Shown here: positions 45,050 through 56,091 of the stretch, piece by piece | How positions within the stretch are numbered: the first letter of the stretch is position 1 | How the letters are laid out: every line of letters starts with the position of its first letter | DNA from: Paraphaeosphaeria minitans | Lineage: Eukaryota; Ascomycota; Dothideomycetes; Pleosporales; Didymosphaeriaceae | NCBI GenBank assembly: GCA_015832175.1 | Contig: WJXW01000001.1 | Coordinates: 1,612,001-1,676,000 of the forward strand | Reading direction: 5' to 3' | DNA: 64,000 bases | Translations under genes and position numbers: made by a program | Notes under the pieces: generated by a model | Database searches by the model: none | Seen by the model: the letters and a program-made list of their open reading frames with translations, nothing else | Told to the model about the DNA's origin: nothing

Positions 45050-47021
45050 ATGGGTGAAGAGAAAGCGGGCGTGGACCCGGAATCTGGCCGTCAGGGCATC
45101 CCGCATACGAAACTTATCCTCGACCAGGGCGTGGTTACCGATGAGATTGTGAACTGGGACTATGAGGGCGCAGGCACAGAGGAGGACCCGTACGTCGTGG
45201 AGTGGATAGAGAACGACCCCCGGAATCCAATGACCTGGGGTGCGACGAAGAAATGGGTCGGATGTATTTGCATGGCGTTTGCAACGTTGACGGTGTCGTT
45301 CTGCTCGTCGGCGTTCAGTGGAGGTCAGTTTGGTGTAGTTTTGTAGAAGAAGAAAAGAAAGCTGACAATGAATAGGGATACGACAAATACTTATCGAGTT
45401 TGATGTCTCACAGGAAGTCGTCACGCTCGGTATCTCCCTCTTCGTTCTGGGTTTCGCACTCGGCCCATTGCTGTGGGCGCCCTTCAGTGAACTGTACGGT
45501 CGCCAGGTCGTTTTCTTTGGCACGTTCCTCGCTTTCGTGGCCTTCAACGCCGGTGCTGCTGGATCGAAGAACATTTGGACGCTCCTTATCCTCCGATTTT
45601 TCGCCGGCGCCTTCGGATCATCGCCTCTTACAAACGCTGGAGGTGTTGTCGCCGACCTGTTCGGAGCGAAAGAGCGCGGTCTGGCGATGTCCATCTTCTC
45701 TGCTGCGCCTTTCATGGGTCCTGTTCTCGGTCCCATCGTTGGCGGATTCCTTGGAATGACTGAGGGCTGGAGGTGGGTGGAGGGGGTCATGGCCATCTTC
45801 TCCGGAACCGTCTTCTTCATCGCCATCCTGTCTGTTCCCGAAACATACCCTCCGGTCCTACTCCGCAAGCGTGCGCAGACCTTGTCAAAAATGACTGGAA
45901 AGGTGTACATGTCAAGAGGCGATATTGACCAGGGCAAGATCACGCTAGGGGAGGCCTTTTCCACCGGATTGAAGCGTCCTTGGATCCTGCTGTTCACCGA
46001 GCCTATCGTCTTCCTTCTGAGTTTGTACATGGCGATTATTTACGGCACCTTGTACATGCTCTTCGGCGCCTACCCGATTGTCTACCGTCTTGGGCGTGGG
46101 TGGAATGAGGGTATAAGCGGTCTTCCTTTCGCGGGTGTTGCTATTGGCATGATTGCAGCCGTCACCTATACCATCGTATACGACAACAAGCGCTACGTTC
46201 GGTGCGCAGAGAAATCCCCGACTGGATTCGCAACTCCCGAGGATCGACTGCCCACCGCTATTATTGGAGGAATATCCTTGCCGATCGGCCTTTTCTGGTT
46301 TGCTTGGACTAATTCTCCCTCCCTGCCATGGGCTGCTTCCGTCGCGGCCGGCATTCCTTTCGGCTTCGGAATGGTTCTCATCTTCTTGAGCATCATGAAC
46401 TATTTGATCGATGCCTACACCATCTTCGCGGCCTCCGTACTGGCGGGTAACGGCATCATCCGTTCGGTCTTCGGTGCCGCCTTCCCTTTGTTTACTTCCC
46501 AAATGTACGGTCGCTTGGGCATCCATTGGGCGTCTTCAATTCCCGCCTTCCTTGCCTTAGCCTGCCTTCCTTTTCCCTTCCTATTCTACAAATACGGCAC
46601 CGCTATCCGCAAGAAGTGCAAGTACGCCGCGCAGTCGGAGGCCTTCATGGACAAGATTAGAACATCAGCTGTCCGACGACAAAATGCACCCGAGGACTCC
46701 GACAGCTCGCGCACCGCTTCCATACAGGCCGAGCAAAATGCTGAACAGGAAGCCATCGACTACTCCTTCGAAGACAAGAAGCCCGTGAGTCCCCGATTCG
46801 AAGAGATGCGAACGGCGAAGGAGACCGCCGACGGTGCTGCCTTGGAGAAGGTCCACACCGGCAGGAGCACGAAGTCGAGACGGAGTGTGCGGACGGTCAA
46901 GGAGGCGGATTATGAGGGCAACCCGTACGAGATTGACCGTGCCAACACACGGGAGAGCTTTAAGCGGCCGAGGGGCGCGAGTCTTGAAGGCGCGCTCACC
47001 AAGACGAAGAGTCGACAGTAG
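45050..47021 (+). CDS. MFS transporter, DHA1-type drug/polyamine:H+ antiporter
   Basis: Two exons (45050-45323, 45376-47021; 52-bp intron GTCAGT...AATAG) give 639 residues. After a roughly 70-residue cytosolic N-terminus with ENDPRNPMTWGATKKW there are about 12 hydrophobic segments. The loop signature GPLLWAPFSELYGRQ and GGFLGMTEGWRWVEG are typical of the fungal DHA1 polyamine/fluconazole branch. The C-terminal about 125 residues are charged and hydrophilic, longer than usual, with Ser/Arg-rich stretches that could be phosphorylated. The substrate cannot be told from sequence. It stands alone, not in a metabolite cluster, so drug or polyamine efflux is an inference from family only. Confidence 0.92.
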
Positions 47022-47495
47022 AAGGAAGGTTGCGGGGTCATTGATATTGAGCGTTCGAGCATAGATGGATACTAAAATCGGCATGGAGGAGGGCATATAA
47101 CACCAACTGTGTACCTAGCGTTCGACGAATTCCGGATTGATTGGGAGACTGCATCATTGTCTGTGAATTGCTCAGTGACTTGCATCAAGAAAGGATCTAC
47201 CGAGATTAATATGGAATCAGTGTCAGTCTTACACGAATTTTATCAACGACTGTCAATCTAAATGTGCGATGAACGAGCGTTTGCAGAGTAGCGCACCTCC
47301 CCTTTCGCGTAGCATGAACCCTGCATGATGCAAGGCACCCCATGCCCCATGCCCCGTACATGCACAGCACGGAATAATTACACCATGCTCGGCTCCATCT
47401 GTTGCATTACTCTCTTTCCAATGCCACACCTCTGCGCAGGTATGATAGGGACTTCGGTGTACCCTTCTCTACTTCGCGATACCTGAGTAGCCATC
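47022..47495. other. Intergenic region MFS-mannosidase
   Basis: It holds UTRs and promoter, 474 bp. It has a tandem CCCATGCCCCATGCCCC (about 47338-47356). Nothing else was recognised. Confidence 0.55.
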
Positions 47496-49292
47496 ATGGC
47501 GCACTTCCGAACACGACACGTCGCCTTCTGCGCGTTCCTGCTCGTATTCCTTTGGTATAGGCTCCCTGAGGAAGGGCTCGCGATACGCCGTCATGTCCAG
47601 CCCCGCGATGCAACTAACGCAGGCACTGCGGAGCTGGCAAGATATATGAACGATCCGAAGCGAATCCCGCACATCGAAGCCAGCCAAAGCACCTTTAGCT
47701 GGAACACCGTCCAGTTTAAATACCCGCCCGAGCTCACCCCGAAGCTCCCTCCGCCGGCTCCGAAGCGCCCTCGCATACAGCACGAGTTCCGGCCCGAATC
47801 GCCAGGTGTTGCTGCCGAACAGGAGCGAAGACGGCAGGAGGTGCTGCGCGTGTTTAAAAAGGCCTGGACGAGTTACAAGAGCAAGGCGTGGATGAAAGAT
47901 GCGCTGAAGCCGCTGAGCGGGAGCTTTGTGGATCAGTTCAGTGGCTGGGCTGCGACGTTGGTAGACAGTCTAGACACGCTGTGGATGATGGGCTTAAGAG
48001 ACGATTTCTATAACGCGGTAGAGGCCGTGGCAACAATCGACTTTGGACATAGCACTTCTGGCAGGGTGAACACCTTCGAGACGAATATTCGGTACTTGGG
48101 AGGTCTGATCGCGGCTTACGATTTGAGCGGGCATGATGTACTAAAAAAAAAGGCCATCGAGGTCGGCGATTTGTTGTACGCAGGTTTCAACACGAAGAAC
48201 AAGATGCCAGTGGACTTCATATCCTTCGAAGACGCTAAAAAGGGCAGTGGATTGGTAGTTGAAAGACTAGTGGTCAGCGCATCGCCAGGTACGATTACGC
48301 TGGAGTTCAGCCGGCTGAGCCAGATCACTGGCGACAATAAGTACTACGCGGCAGTATCCCACATTATGGATATGTTCTACGAGCAGCAGAATAAGACCAA
48401 ACTTCCGGGAATGTGGCCGATGATGGTGTCCATGGTCAACGAAGACGCGATCTCTGGCTACCAATTCACGATCGGCGGGAACGCAGATTCCATGTACGAA
48501 TACCTGCCCAAGGCGCACGCCCTCCTCGGCTCTGCAGACGCAAGCTCGCGCAAGTACGAAGTCATGGCCCGCACCTTCATGGACACGGCGATCGACAACC
48601 TCTTCTTCCGACCCATGACCCCAACCCAAGAAGACATCCTCATCTCGGGCAATTGCGACGTGCTAGAAGATGGCCCCAGCCTGGACCCTGAAAGCGAGCA
48701 CCTTTCCTGTTTCATTGGTGGTCTATATGCTCTCGGCGGCCGTCTCTTCGACAATGCCACCTACCTAGACGCTGGTGCAAAGCTCACACGCGGCTGCATA
48801 TATGCCTACAAATCTTTCCCGACTGGTATCATGCCAGAGCGATATAACATGGTCAAATGCCCCGGTTCGGACCCAAAGACAGCCTGCAAGTGGGATGAAG
48901 GTCTGTACGCCGCTGAATGCGAAAAGCGGACCCATTACCGCGAGGGGCTGCCCAAAGGTTTCACAACGGCAAAAGACCCGCGCTATATCCTTCGCCCTGA
49001 AGCAATCGAGAGCGTGTTCATACTTTGGCGGATTACTGGGCAAGACGAGTACAGAGACGCGGCTTGGGACATGTTTCAGGCTGTGGCCAACGCAACTGAT
49101 ACCGAGTATGCCAATGCGGCGATCGAGGACGTCAACACCATCGGATCGAAGCAAACAGACTACATGGAGAGCTTCTGGCTGGCGGAGACCTTGAAGTACT
49201 TCTATCTGGTGTTTGCGCACACAGATCTCATCAGTCTGGACGACTTTGTGCTGAACACTGAGGCGCACCCGTTCAAGCTTTCGAATTCTTAG
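47496..49292 (+). CDS. GH47 class I alpha-1,2-mannosidase
   Basis: A single exon encodes 598 residues. The N-terminus is a type II signal anchor (about residues 8-22, FCAFLLVFLW) followed by a Pro-rich stem, as in ER/Golgi mannosidases. The GH47 barrel starts around residue 115 with FVDQFSGWAATLVDSLDTLW. It includes FETNIRYLGGL, SADSMYEYL-like GGNADSMYEYL, the Cys pair SCF...GC that forms the family disulfide, LRPEAIESVFILWRITG, and the C-terminal NTEAHPF whose Thr helps bind calcium. It trims alpha-1,2-mannose from N-glycans, in ER or Golgi. Whether it is the ER enzyme or a Golgi paralogue is not decided. A run of nine A (48143-48151) lies in the coding sequence without breaking it. Confidence 0.95.
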   Translation: MAHFRTRHVAFCAFLLVFLWYRLPEEGLAIRRHVQPRDATNAGTAELARYMNDPKRIPHIEASQSTFSWNTVQFKYPPELTPKLPPPAPKRPRIQHEFRPESPGVAAEQERRRQEVLRVFKKAWTSYKSKAWMKDALKPLSGSFVDQFSGWAATLVDSLDTLWMMGLRDDFYNAVEAVATIDFGHSTSGRVNTFETNIRYLGGLIAAYDLSGHDVLKKKAIEVGDLLYAGFNTKNKMPVDFISFEDAKKGSGLVVERLVVSASPGTITLEFSRLSQITGDNKYYAAVSHIMDMFYEQQNKTKLPGMWPMMVSMVNEDAISGYQFTIGGNADSMYEYLPKAHALLGSADASSRKYEVMARTFMDTAIDNLFFRPMTPTQEDILISGNCDVLEDGPSLDPESEHLSCFIGGLYALGGRLFDNATYLDAGAKLTRGCIYAYKSFPTGIMPERYNMVKCPGSDPKTACKWDEGLYAAECEKRTHYREGLPKGFTTAKDPRYILRPEAIESVFILWRITGQDEYRDAAWDMFQAVANATDTEYANAAIEDVNTIGSKQTDYMESFWLAETLKYFYLVFAHTDLISLDDFVLNTEAHPFKLSNS

Positions 49293-50108
49293 GAAGATTC
49301 GGAGCGAGACTGTGGTTAATGTTCAAGAGCGAATCCATGCATTATGAGGCGTTTGGGTGTTGGAAGGTTCTGACCTGTGTCGATGTGGAGCGACGGGCTT
49401 CCTGGTGAGCATCGTTTCAACGGACTTGGCGTTGCTGGCGCTAAAAATATAGTGACGGGAGTGGGTGCTAGTCCAGTTGGTTCGTACCTGCAGAGTTGCG
49501 GCGCCGATGCAAAGCTGGGGAAAGTGGATGCCTCGCTCATCAGAGACGGTTGGGTGAACTCGAGCGTCACGTTAACTTGCGCGACCTAGATGCGCAGAAT
49601 TCGCTGCTCTGCTTCTACTTCTACCGAATCCTTTCTTTGCAACATGTTTTCCTTTCGTGTGTTTCGTTTGGGTCCTAGCACGACCCGTTCTGGGGAACAT
49701 GTAGTGACTGCTGTTTAAGAGACATCCAACAACAGTCACAGAGTAAATGTGTTACTGAACCATCGTGTCCTTTGAGAAGCAGTATATGTTGCAAGTCTCC
49801 GAGAGCTTACCGTGCCCACTGCCCACCCAGTACGCTGCCGCAAGGCGACCGATGCGCCACACTGCACCAGACAGGGGCTAGCTGAGTTAGGATCACCGTT
49901 GCGGCCCCTTCATCTCCAACGTCGCGCCGTACTCCGTATCTGCTCACTCCACGCCTTCTTGTACACTTCTGTTGTGCAGTCATTCTTTGTACACTCGCGC
50001 TTGTCGTTTGTTCTAACTCTTAGTCACTCTCTTCGCGCACCCACCAACGCTCCCTACACTGAAACCCGCTCCACGACTTCCTCGAATACCCTCTCAAAGA
50101 CATCGAAA
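49293..50108. other. Intergenic region and GH17 leader
   Basis: No gene is seen in 816 bp. The last about 180 bp are CT-rich (CTCACTCCACGCC, TCTTCGCGCACCC), typical of a highly expressed fungal 5' UTR. The GH17 frame stays open upstream to 49812, but this stretch has no signal peptide logic and is taken as UTR. Confidence 0.55.
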
Positions 50109-51146
50109 ATGCGTTTCTCCACTGCCGCAGCGGTTGCTCTCGCAGCGGCACCTGCTGTTGTCTCTGCCGCGAAGGGCACCATGGGCTTTGCGCTCGGGAC
50201 CAAAGAGGCCAACGGTGACTGCAAGACGCAGAGCGACTACGAGGCCGACTTCGACGCCATCAAGGACGCGTCCGGCGCGACGATTGTGCGTGGATACTCG
50301 GCCTCTGACTGCAACATGACGAAGGCAATTCTGCCCGCTGCCGAGAAGAAGGGCTTCAAGGTCGTGCTCGGAATCTGGTACGCCGCCTTACCTCCCTTAT
50401 GTCCGCCCTTCGCCGTCGGAGTTCGTGCTGATACTGTATACCCGCAGGCCCGACGTCGAAGAGTCCTTCAACAACGACCTCAGTGCCATCACTGCTGTCG
50501 CAGACAAGTACAAGGACATCATCTACGCCGTGACGGTCGGCTCCGAGACGCTATACCGCGGCAACTTCACAGGCCCGGAGCTCAAGGCGAAAATCGACAC
50601 CGTTAAGGGCAAGCTTCCAAATGACATCAAGGTTGGCACTGCGGACTCGTGGAACAAGTTCTACGATGGCACTGCCGATGCGATCCTCCCGTCCGTCGAC
50701 ATCCTCATGATCAACGCGTTCGCGTTCTGGCAGGGCGCCGCCGGCGACAACGCTACCCATGTGTACTTGAACGACATGTTTCAGGCCATCAGCCACATTG
50801 AGGGGAAGGTTGGCGGAAGCGATAAGATCGAGATCTGGAACGGCGAGACGGGGTGGCCTACTGCTGGTGCGTCTCCTACCTACACCCTCTATTCTACAGC
50901 TACTGACAAAGCTGAACAGACGGCACCAACTACGCCGCGGCCAAGGGCGGCCTCGACAACGCCAAAAACTTTTACCATACGGGCTTTTGTGCGCTGCTCG
51001 ACTGGGGCTTCAACGCCTTCTTCTTCGAGGCTTTCGACGAGCCCTGGAAGCCTGCGTCTGTCGGTGACAACGGAAACGTCGCGGATGAGACCACCTGGGG
51101 CGCCATGACGAGCGACCGCAAGGCGAAGTACTCGCTCAAGTGCTAG
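50109..51146 (+). CDS. Secreted GH17 beta-1,3-glucanase/glucanosyltransferase
   Basis: Three exons (50109-50377, 50448-50866, 50920-51146; introns 70 and 53 bp) give 304 residues. A signal peptide MRFSTAAAVALAAAPAVVSA is followed directly by the TIM barrel. GH17 catalytic residues are in the expected places: VGSETLYRG (acid/base Glu) and WNGETGWPT (nucleophile Glu), with FEAFDEPWKP near the C-terminus. The second splice joins WPTA to DGTNYAAAKGGLDNA, the normal family sequence. The length and lack of a Ser/Thr tail or GPI signal resemble the Bgl2-type wall enzymes. The likely role is cell-wall glucan remodelling. Confidence 0.95.
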
Positions 51147-52314
51147 ACGTGTGGCAGAGGCCGGGACGGGGTCTGTGGATGTATACAGGATGGTTAGTGG
51201 TCGATGTGGATATTGAACGTGGGATGGCGATGTGCGGCTATCCTTTGGAGGGGAGGGACATGCCGATTTAGATTCCCATTTGCATATTATTTATTAAGGC
51301 TGTGTTTACCGGATGAACACGTTCTTTCACCCTTTGCTGAGGATGCTGTGTTCTCCGTGGTGTGCGGTGCTGCGAGGCGTTACAGTCTGAGAGACTTTCT
51401 GCGCTGCGGCTTCCGGGTGGGAGCGTGTTAGTTGGAGAAGGTAATTGGAAGTGTCTGCTTGTTAGTATGTGGGCGGTTATTGTGAAAGGCGCCTTTGGCT
51501 GGGGTCTGACATGTGGTTTGTGAGCATGGAAGACGCACTGGGGTGCTGAGTCAATGTCGCTGTTTGGAATATATGTGCTTTGGCACCCAACAAAGTTCAT
51601 GTACTACATTTTCTGTGCCTTACGGTAGGTAGGTACCAAAGCTCACAAACACCTAATCTACAGACGGCTGAGTCAATATCTTTGGGAGTTTCTGTTGACT
51701 CAACAGCGTCTTGGCAAATCGCTACAAACCGACCTGCCCACCCTGTATTGCCGCCATTCCCTCGACACATTCTTCATGGTCTGCGCATCGCTCTAGCTTT
51801 CAGGACGTGAAGGTGCTTGCTGGCATGTGTTGTGGTGATTAGTTGGTGAATGACGCCGATTGGTCGCCTAGGTAGAACTTTGCTCGAAATCAGAAGATGA
51901 AGCATATAGACGCCGATTTTCCTATGCCCTGTGAGTGCAGTAATGAGATGCAGAATGCTGTGTGCTGTGGCTGGAGGGACGGACGGTGTCCAGCAAATGG
52001 CTCGTGCTTGTGGCGTGAAAAAGTCACGGATGATGTTCGGACACCAACAGCATCTCCTTTCACCGATGCATCTATCCACATTGACACAATTCCAAGTTTT
52101 ATCTAACAGATGGATTCGCCGGACGGAGTGCTTACATCGTATTGCTCTCTCAGATGAAAAGCGCGAATTTGGATACCTACCGTAGGTATAATTCCAACGT
52201 TTGTACGGTACCTACCTACCGCTAGCTCCCCTGTGGACTGCCGGATCTAACACATAACAGAGTCTGTCTTGATGATGCATAGCCACAGCTTTGGTTCTGG
52301 CCGTTAGTTTCAAG
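51147..52314. other. Intergenic region GH17-RNase III protein
   Basis: No gene is seen in 1.17 kb. Two 14-bp inverted copies of GGTAGGTAGGTACC lie at 51624-51637 and 52207-52220. An inverted TACCTAC/GTAGGTA pair sits at 52174-52188. These may be terminal repeats of a small element or part of the dispersed CCTAGG/GGTAGG motif set. Confidence 0.5.
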
Positions 52315-53736
52315 ATGAAGCGTTTTGTCACTGTCACAAGATCCGCTTATCGTCCAGTACTCGGCGTGCAAGACAAGGAAATACTCTCCACCTATAAGAA
52401 GGCCAAGAATCTTAAGGCGACCAGGGCGAGATCTCTCTCTGACAGCGAAAGAAACGAAATTCAATGGCTTTCCGGGGCTCGCAAATGCATAAAGGCAGGT
52501 TTGTTGACGGCGACCCAAGTAAAACGTCTCGAGTCGTATCGCAAACTGAGCCCAACGGCCCGACTTCAACAGCTGGAGCAGAATCACACGGAGGTCCGTA
52601 GACATCTCGCTCTTCTCCATGGTCACATATCCGAAGACGACGGACATGGCAAGGCCCAGAGCTTACTGAATGAAAGCTTGGCATTCGAAGCACGACAAGC
52701 ACAACCAACGAGTTCATTTCAGCAAGCAGACAGTCTACCCTCAGAAAAACCAGGAGCGGCGACAGTACTCACACACTCACCGGTGGAGATATCCCCGGAT
52801 GAAGGAACAAACACACAACTCACTCCATTCCAGCATTCCAGGGGACCGGCGCCTTTCTGGAGATCATGGGGTGTGAAGGACGCTACCAAAGGCCGAAATC
52901 TTGGTGTAAAAGAACTTCTGTCTCAAATTTTCCGGAACATCAGTCCTTCCCAGCGAGATAGCTTCCATGGCCGAACCGAGCATCTTCATCGCGTCTCAAA
53001 ATTCTTCACGCGGCGAGATCACCTTTTCTTCCACATGTCCCCGGATCCCTTGAAAATCTATCGCCCACCCCCAATGATACACCAAGACCTCTTTGACGCA
53101 GCCACGCGAGTTGTCCGCGTTGAGAATATCATTGGCTACAGGTTCGAGAACAAAAAGCTCTGCATAGAAGCTCTCAAAGGTTCCCTGGTCGACATACCAT
53201 TATACTGGCAAGGAATCGTTACGCCCATCGCGGGTAACCGGAGACTCGCTCTATTGGGCGATCGTGTGCTGGCGCTAGGTATGACTGCCTTATGGTGGGA
53301 TGCTAAACTGCCAACCTCGGCCTATGGTACCGCAATGGCAAGGCTTGAATCACGAGCGTCCCTGGGCGTTAGGGCCACACAGCTGGGTATCGATGGCACG
53401 CTTATCATTCGAAACGGAACAAACCCGGTTCCAAATTACCTTATTGCCGAAACCCTTGAGGCAATTATCGGCGCCGTGTATGTGGATTCCAACCATAGCT
53501 TGTCAGTTGTGCAGGAAATACTGAGAAAGTTACGATTCGAAAACGACCTACACCAGCTTGCGGAGGCAATGAAACCACCCCTCGAGCCCGCAGCACCAAC
53601 CGCTCCCACAACCGATCCACCAATCAAATCTGTAACCGCCCCTGCAGTCGATCCTGCAATCGATCCTGCAACCGAGTCTATGACTGCTTCAACATCCGAT
53701 TCAACACCCGATATTTCCACTCGTCCTTGCACCTAG
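52315..53736 (+). CDS. RNase III-domain protein, catalytic site degenerate
   Basis: A single exon encodes 473 residues from ATG 52315; the frame is open 24 bp further but without an ATG. The N-terminal 240 residues are basic and of unknown fold. Residues about 265-425 look like an RNase III fold: ENIIGYRFENKKLCIEALKG, then NRRLALLGDRVL in place of the catalytic NERLEFLGDAVL, and AETLEAIIGAVYVD in place of ADVFEALIGAVYLD. One catalytic Glu is lost and one Asp is replaced by Glu, so cleavage activity is doubtful. The C-terminal 50 residues are Pro/Asp/Thr repeats (PAVDPAIDPATE). Mitoribosomal RNase III-like proteins are one possible relationship, unproven. Confidence 0.8.
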   Translation: MKRFVTVTRSAYRPVLGVQDKEILSTYKKAKNLKATRARSLSDSERNEIQWLSGARKCIKAGLLTATQVKRLESYRKLSPTARLQQLEQNHTEVRRHLALLHGHISEDDGHGKAQSLLNESLAFEARQAQPTSSFQQADSLPSEKPGAATVLTHSPVEISPDEGTNTQLTPFQHSRGPAPFWRSWGVKDATKGRNLGVKELLSQIFRNISPSQRDSFHGRTEHLHRVSKFFTRRDHLFFHMSPDPLKIYRPPPMIHQDLFDAATRVVRVENIIGYRFENKKLCIEALKGSLVDIPLYWQGIVTPIAGNRRLALLGDRVLALGMTALWWDAKLPTSAYGTAMARLESRASLGVRATQLGIDGTLIIRNGTNPVPNYLIAETLEAIIGAVYVDSNHSLSVVQEILRKLRFENDLHQLAEAMKPPLEPAAPTAPTTDPPIKSVTAPAVDPAIDPATESMTASTSDSTPDISTRPCT

Positions 53737-53737
53737 T

Positions 53738-54273
53738 TTTGCAATCGAACTACCACCCGGCGACAAGTTTCCCTCGGACGTTGTATGGTGCCGATCAAAA
53801 CCAAGATGCCTCGCTCCCCGGCACCCCACAGGATTTCAACGCATCCTCTCAATGGAAAGGCAAGCGATTCGTTCTCGTCTCTGTCCCTGGTGCCTTCACG
53901 CCTAGCTGTCAAGCTTATAATTGGCCTCCTTACATTCACCAGCTAAGCAAGCTGAAAGCCAAAGGCGTGGACTAGGTTGCCGTGATTGCTGGTAATAATG
54001 AATGGGTAATGAGCGCATGGGGAAAGGTCAACCGTGTCGAGCGTACAGAGATCCTCTTCATGGGCGACACAAAGTCGTGGTTTTCTAAGAAGCATGTATC
54101 GGATGCGGGCAGGGGCAATCAGAACGGAAAGTGGGCCATGGTCATTGACCGAGATGGCACAGTGAAGTATGCAGATGATAAAGAAGAACCTACCGAAGTG
54201 ACTGTGCGTCTGTCATTCTATTGATTTGTGAGAGCAGGTTTCTGGAGTGGACTCTGTGTTGGCGAGCTTGTGA
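53738..54273 (+). pseudogene. Peroxiredoxin (Prx5/PMP20-type), broken
   Basis: Family sequence is clear: GDKFPSDVVW, then QWKGKRFVLVSVPGAFTPSC with the peroxidatic Cys, VAVIAGNNEWVMSAWG, ILFMGDTKSWFSKKH and WAMVIDRDGTVKYADD. A 34-bp gap with donor GTGCGT and acceptor GAGCAG (54204-54237) joins EVT to VSGVDSVLASL, the usual C-terminus. Three defects are visible. There is no start codon at the expected place, where it overlaps the end of the RNase III gene. There is a frameshift near 53785. There is an in-frame TAG at 53973, between GVD and VAVIAG. It is probably a recent pseudogene; sequence errors could mimic single defects but hardly all three. Confidence 0.85.
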
Positions 54274-54564
54274 AGCTGTGACATACTGACCGGGTATGAT
54301 ACTGTACACAGTAGATATAACTGCGTTGTGGAGAAGTGTCCCCCTGTGTGTCAGCCAATCAGAGGGCTGTGAGCTAGTGTCCAATGATATCACACCTGCT
54401 TGGCCCACAATTTTGCACTTTGCCTACGCATGACTCTTTTACATTCACAACCCCTCGTACGCTTACCTATTCCGAGAGTATGCTGAATCAATATGCCAGT
54501 CCCTGACTGAGCGCATATGTCTGCCTTCGAAATCACTCCATATCATCATCTTGTGTCCTCCAAG

Positions 54565-56091
54565 ATGCCCGATTACATCGTGCGACTTGTGCACATGCAC
54601 GAGAGCTTTCGCCAAGCGGAACTCCAGGCTCTCGCAGATGTTGCTGAAGTGCCTATAGAATTCGTGAAATATGAGCAAGAGGTTAGTGCAGGTAGCAGCA
54701 ATGTTTTGTGCTGATCTGGTGACCTGCCACTGTGCATTATCTGACAACAGCAGTCTCCATTCTGCATTGTCCGTCTGCCTTCGGATGCGTCTGCAAAAGC
54801 TGTAATCTCGCGAAGTCTGCTGTCACAAGGCATTTACGAGCTTTGGGGGCAAGGCGCAACATATGATGCGCTACACGAGTCCGTGAAGGACATCTCCAGT
54901 GCCAAATGGGCGCGTTACGAATCAGTCCCCTTCCGCTTCACTCTGGATTGCTTTCGCGGAACGCGGGATAACGCGCAGCAATGCGAGATTATTGAATCAT
55001 TCTCCTATATGGGATTCAAAGGACCGATCCGGATGCGAGACGCCGAAGCATCTTTCAAAATATTTGAGGAGTACAACGGAAAGACGACGGGGCCTGTGTA
55101 CATGTACCTAGGCCGATTCGTGGCTGCATCTGGCCGTGACGCAAAGACAACATATGACCTGAAGAAGAGACACTACATCAGTACCACTTCCATGGATGCC
55201 GAGCTTGCGCTGGTGACGGCCAATATGGCGCTTGCGGCTCCTGGCAAACTGTTCTACGACCCGTTCATGGGAACAGGTGGTTTTCCCATCGCATGCGCTC
55301 ATTTCGGAGCGGTGGTCTGCGGTAGCGACATCGACGGCCGTAGCATTCGCGGTACTGGGGGCAGTGCCAGAAGAGGCCAAACCGGAAAGTTTGACGTTCA
55401 AGGCAATTTCAAGCAGTACGGTCTAGGTGCGAAGTACCTCGGGGCCTTCGTGTCCGATCTCACAAACACGCCTTTCAGGTTATCACAACATAGCATTTCT
55501 GCAAGCAGAGGTGGATACTTAGATGGGATCGTGTGCGACCCGCCCTACGGCATCCGGGAAGGTCTGAAAGTGCTGGGGTCGCGCGATATACTCAACGAGC
55601 AAGAACGCGCAACGCATGGAGACCGTTACAAGGATCCGGGATATATCCCTCCAAAGAAACCTTATTCATTCACCGCGATCCAAGATGATATCCTGGCCTT
55701 TGCAGTTTCAACATTAGTGGAGAATGGGAGGCTCAGCATGTGGATGCCCACGGCCAATGACGAGGACGTGGAACTGACCATCCCCACGCATCCGTGCCTG
55801 GAGATAGTGTCGGTATGCGTGCAGGCCTTCAACAAATGGTCGAGGAGACTCTTGACATATCGCAGGCGGGCTGAATCTGAGGTACCCGAGGGCGCGCTGG
55901 AAGCGGTCAAGAAGGAATACGAGAAAGGCGTCAGAGCAGATGAGTTGAATAATTTCCGTAAGAAGTATTTTGAAGGATTCAAGGAGTTTGAGAGACTTCG
56001 ACAAGAGCCAGGTGCAGGGAATGCGAACCACAAAGCAGACGGAAGTAAAGGGGTCAGTGGGCCATGGAGAGAAAAGAGTGGGACCAACTAG
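54565..56091 (+). CDS. TRM11: tRNA (guanine-10-N2) methyltransferase catalytic subunit
   Basis: Two exons (54565-54681, 54751-56091; 69-bp intron) give 485 residues. It makes m2G10 in tRNA with the partner Trm112. The N-terminus MPDYIVRLVHMHESFRQAEL matches the Trm11 start, so this ATG is preferred to the one at 54517. A THUMP-like region fills the first about 170 residues. The SAM-binding motif is FYDPFMGTGGFPIACAHFG with the acidic end of strand 2 at GSDIDGR, and the catalytic motif is CDPPYGIREG. About 30 residues after DIDGR (GGSARRGQTGKFDVQGN) look like a lineage insertion. The C-terminal about 60 residues are charged and helical. Confidence 0.95.

Noticed and set aside
49812..50108. Upstream in-frame extension of the GH17 gene
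   Set aside because: The ATG at 50109 begins a textbook signal peptide. The upstream part is CT-rich leader and would bury the signal.
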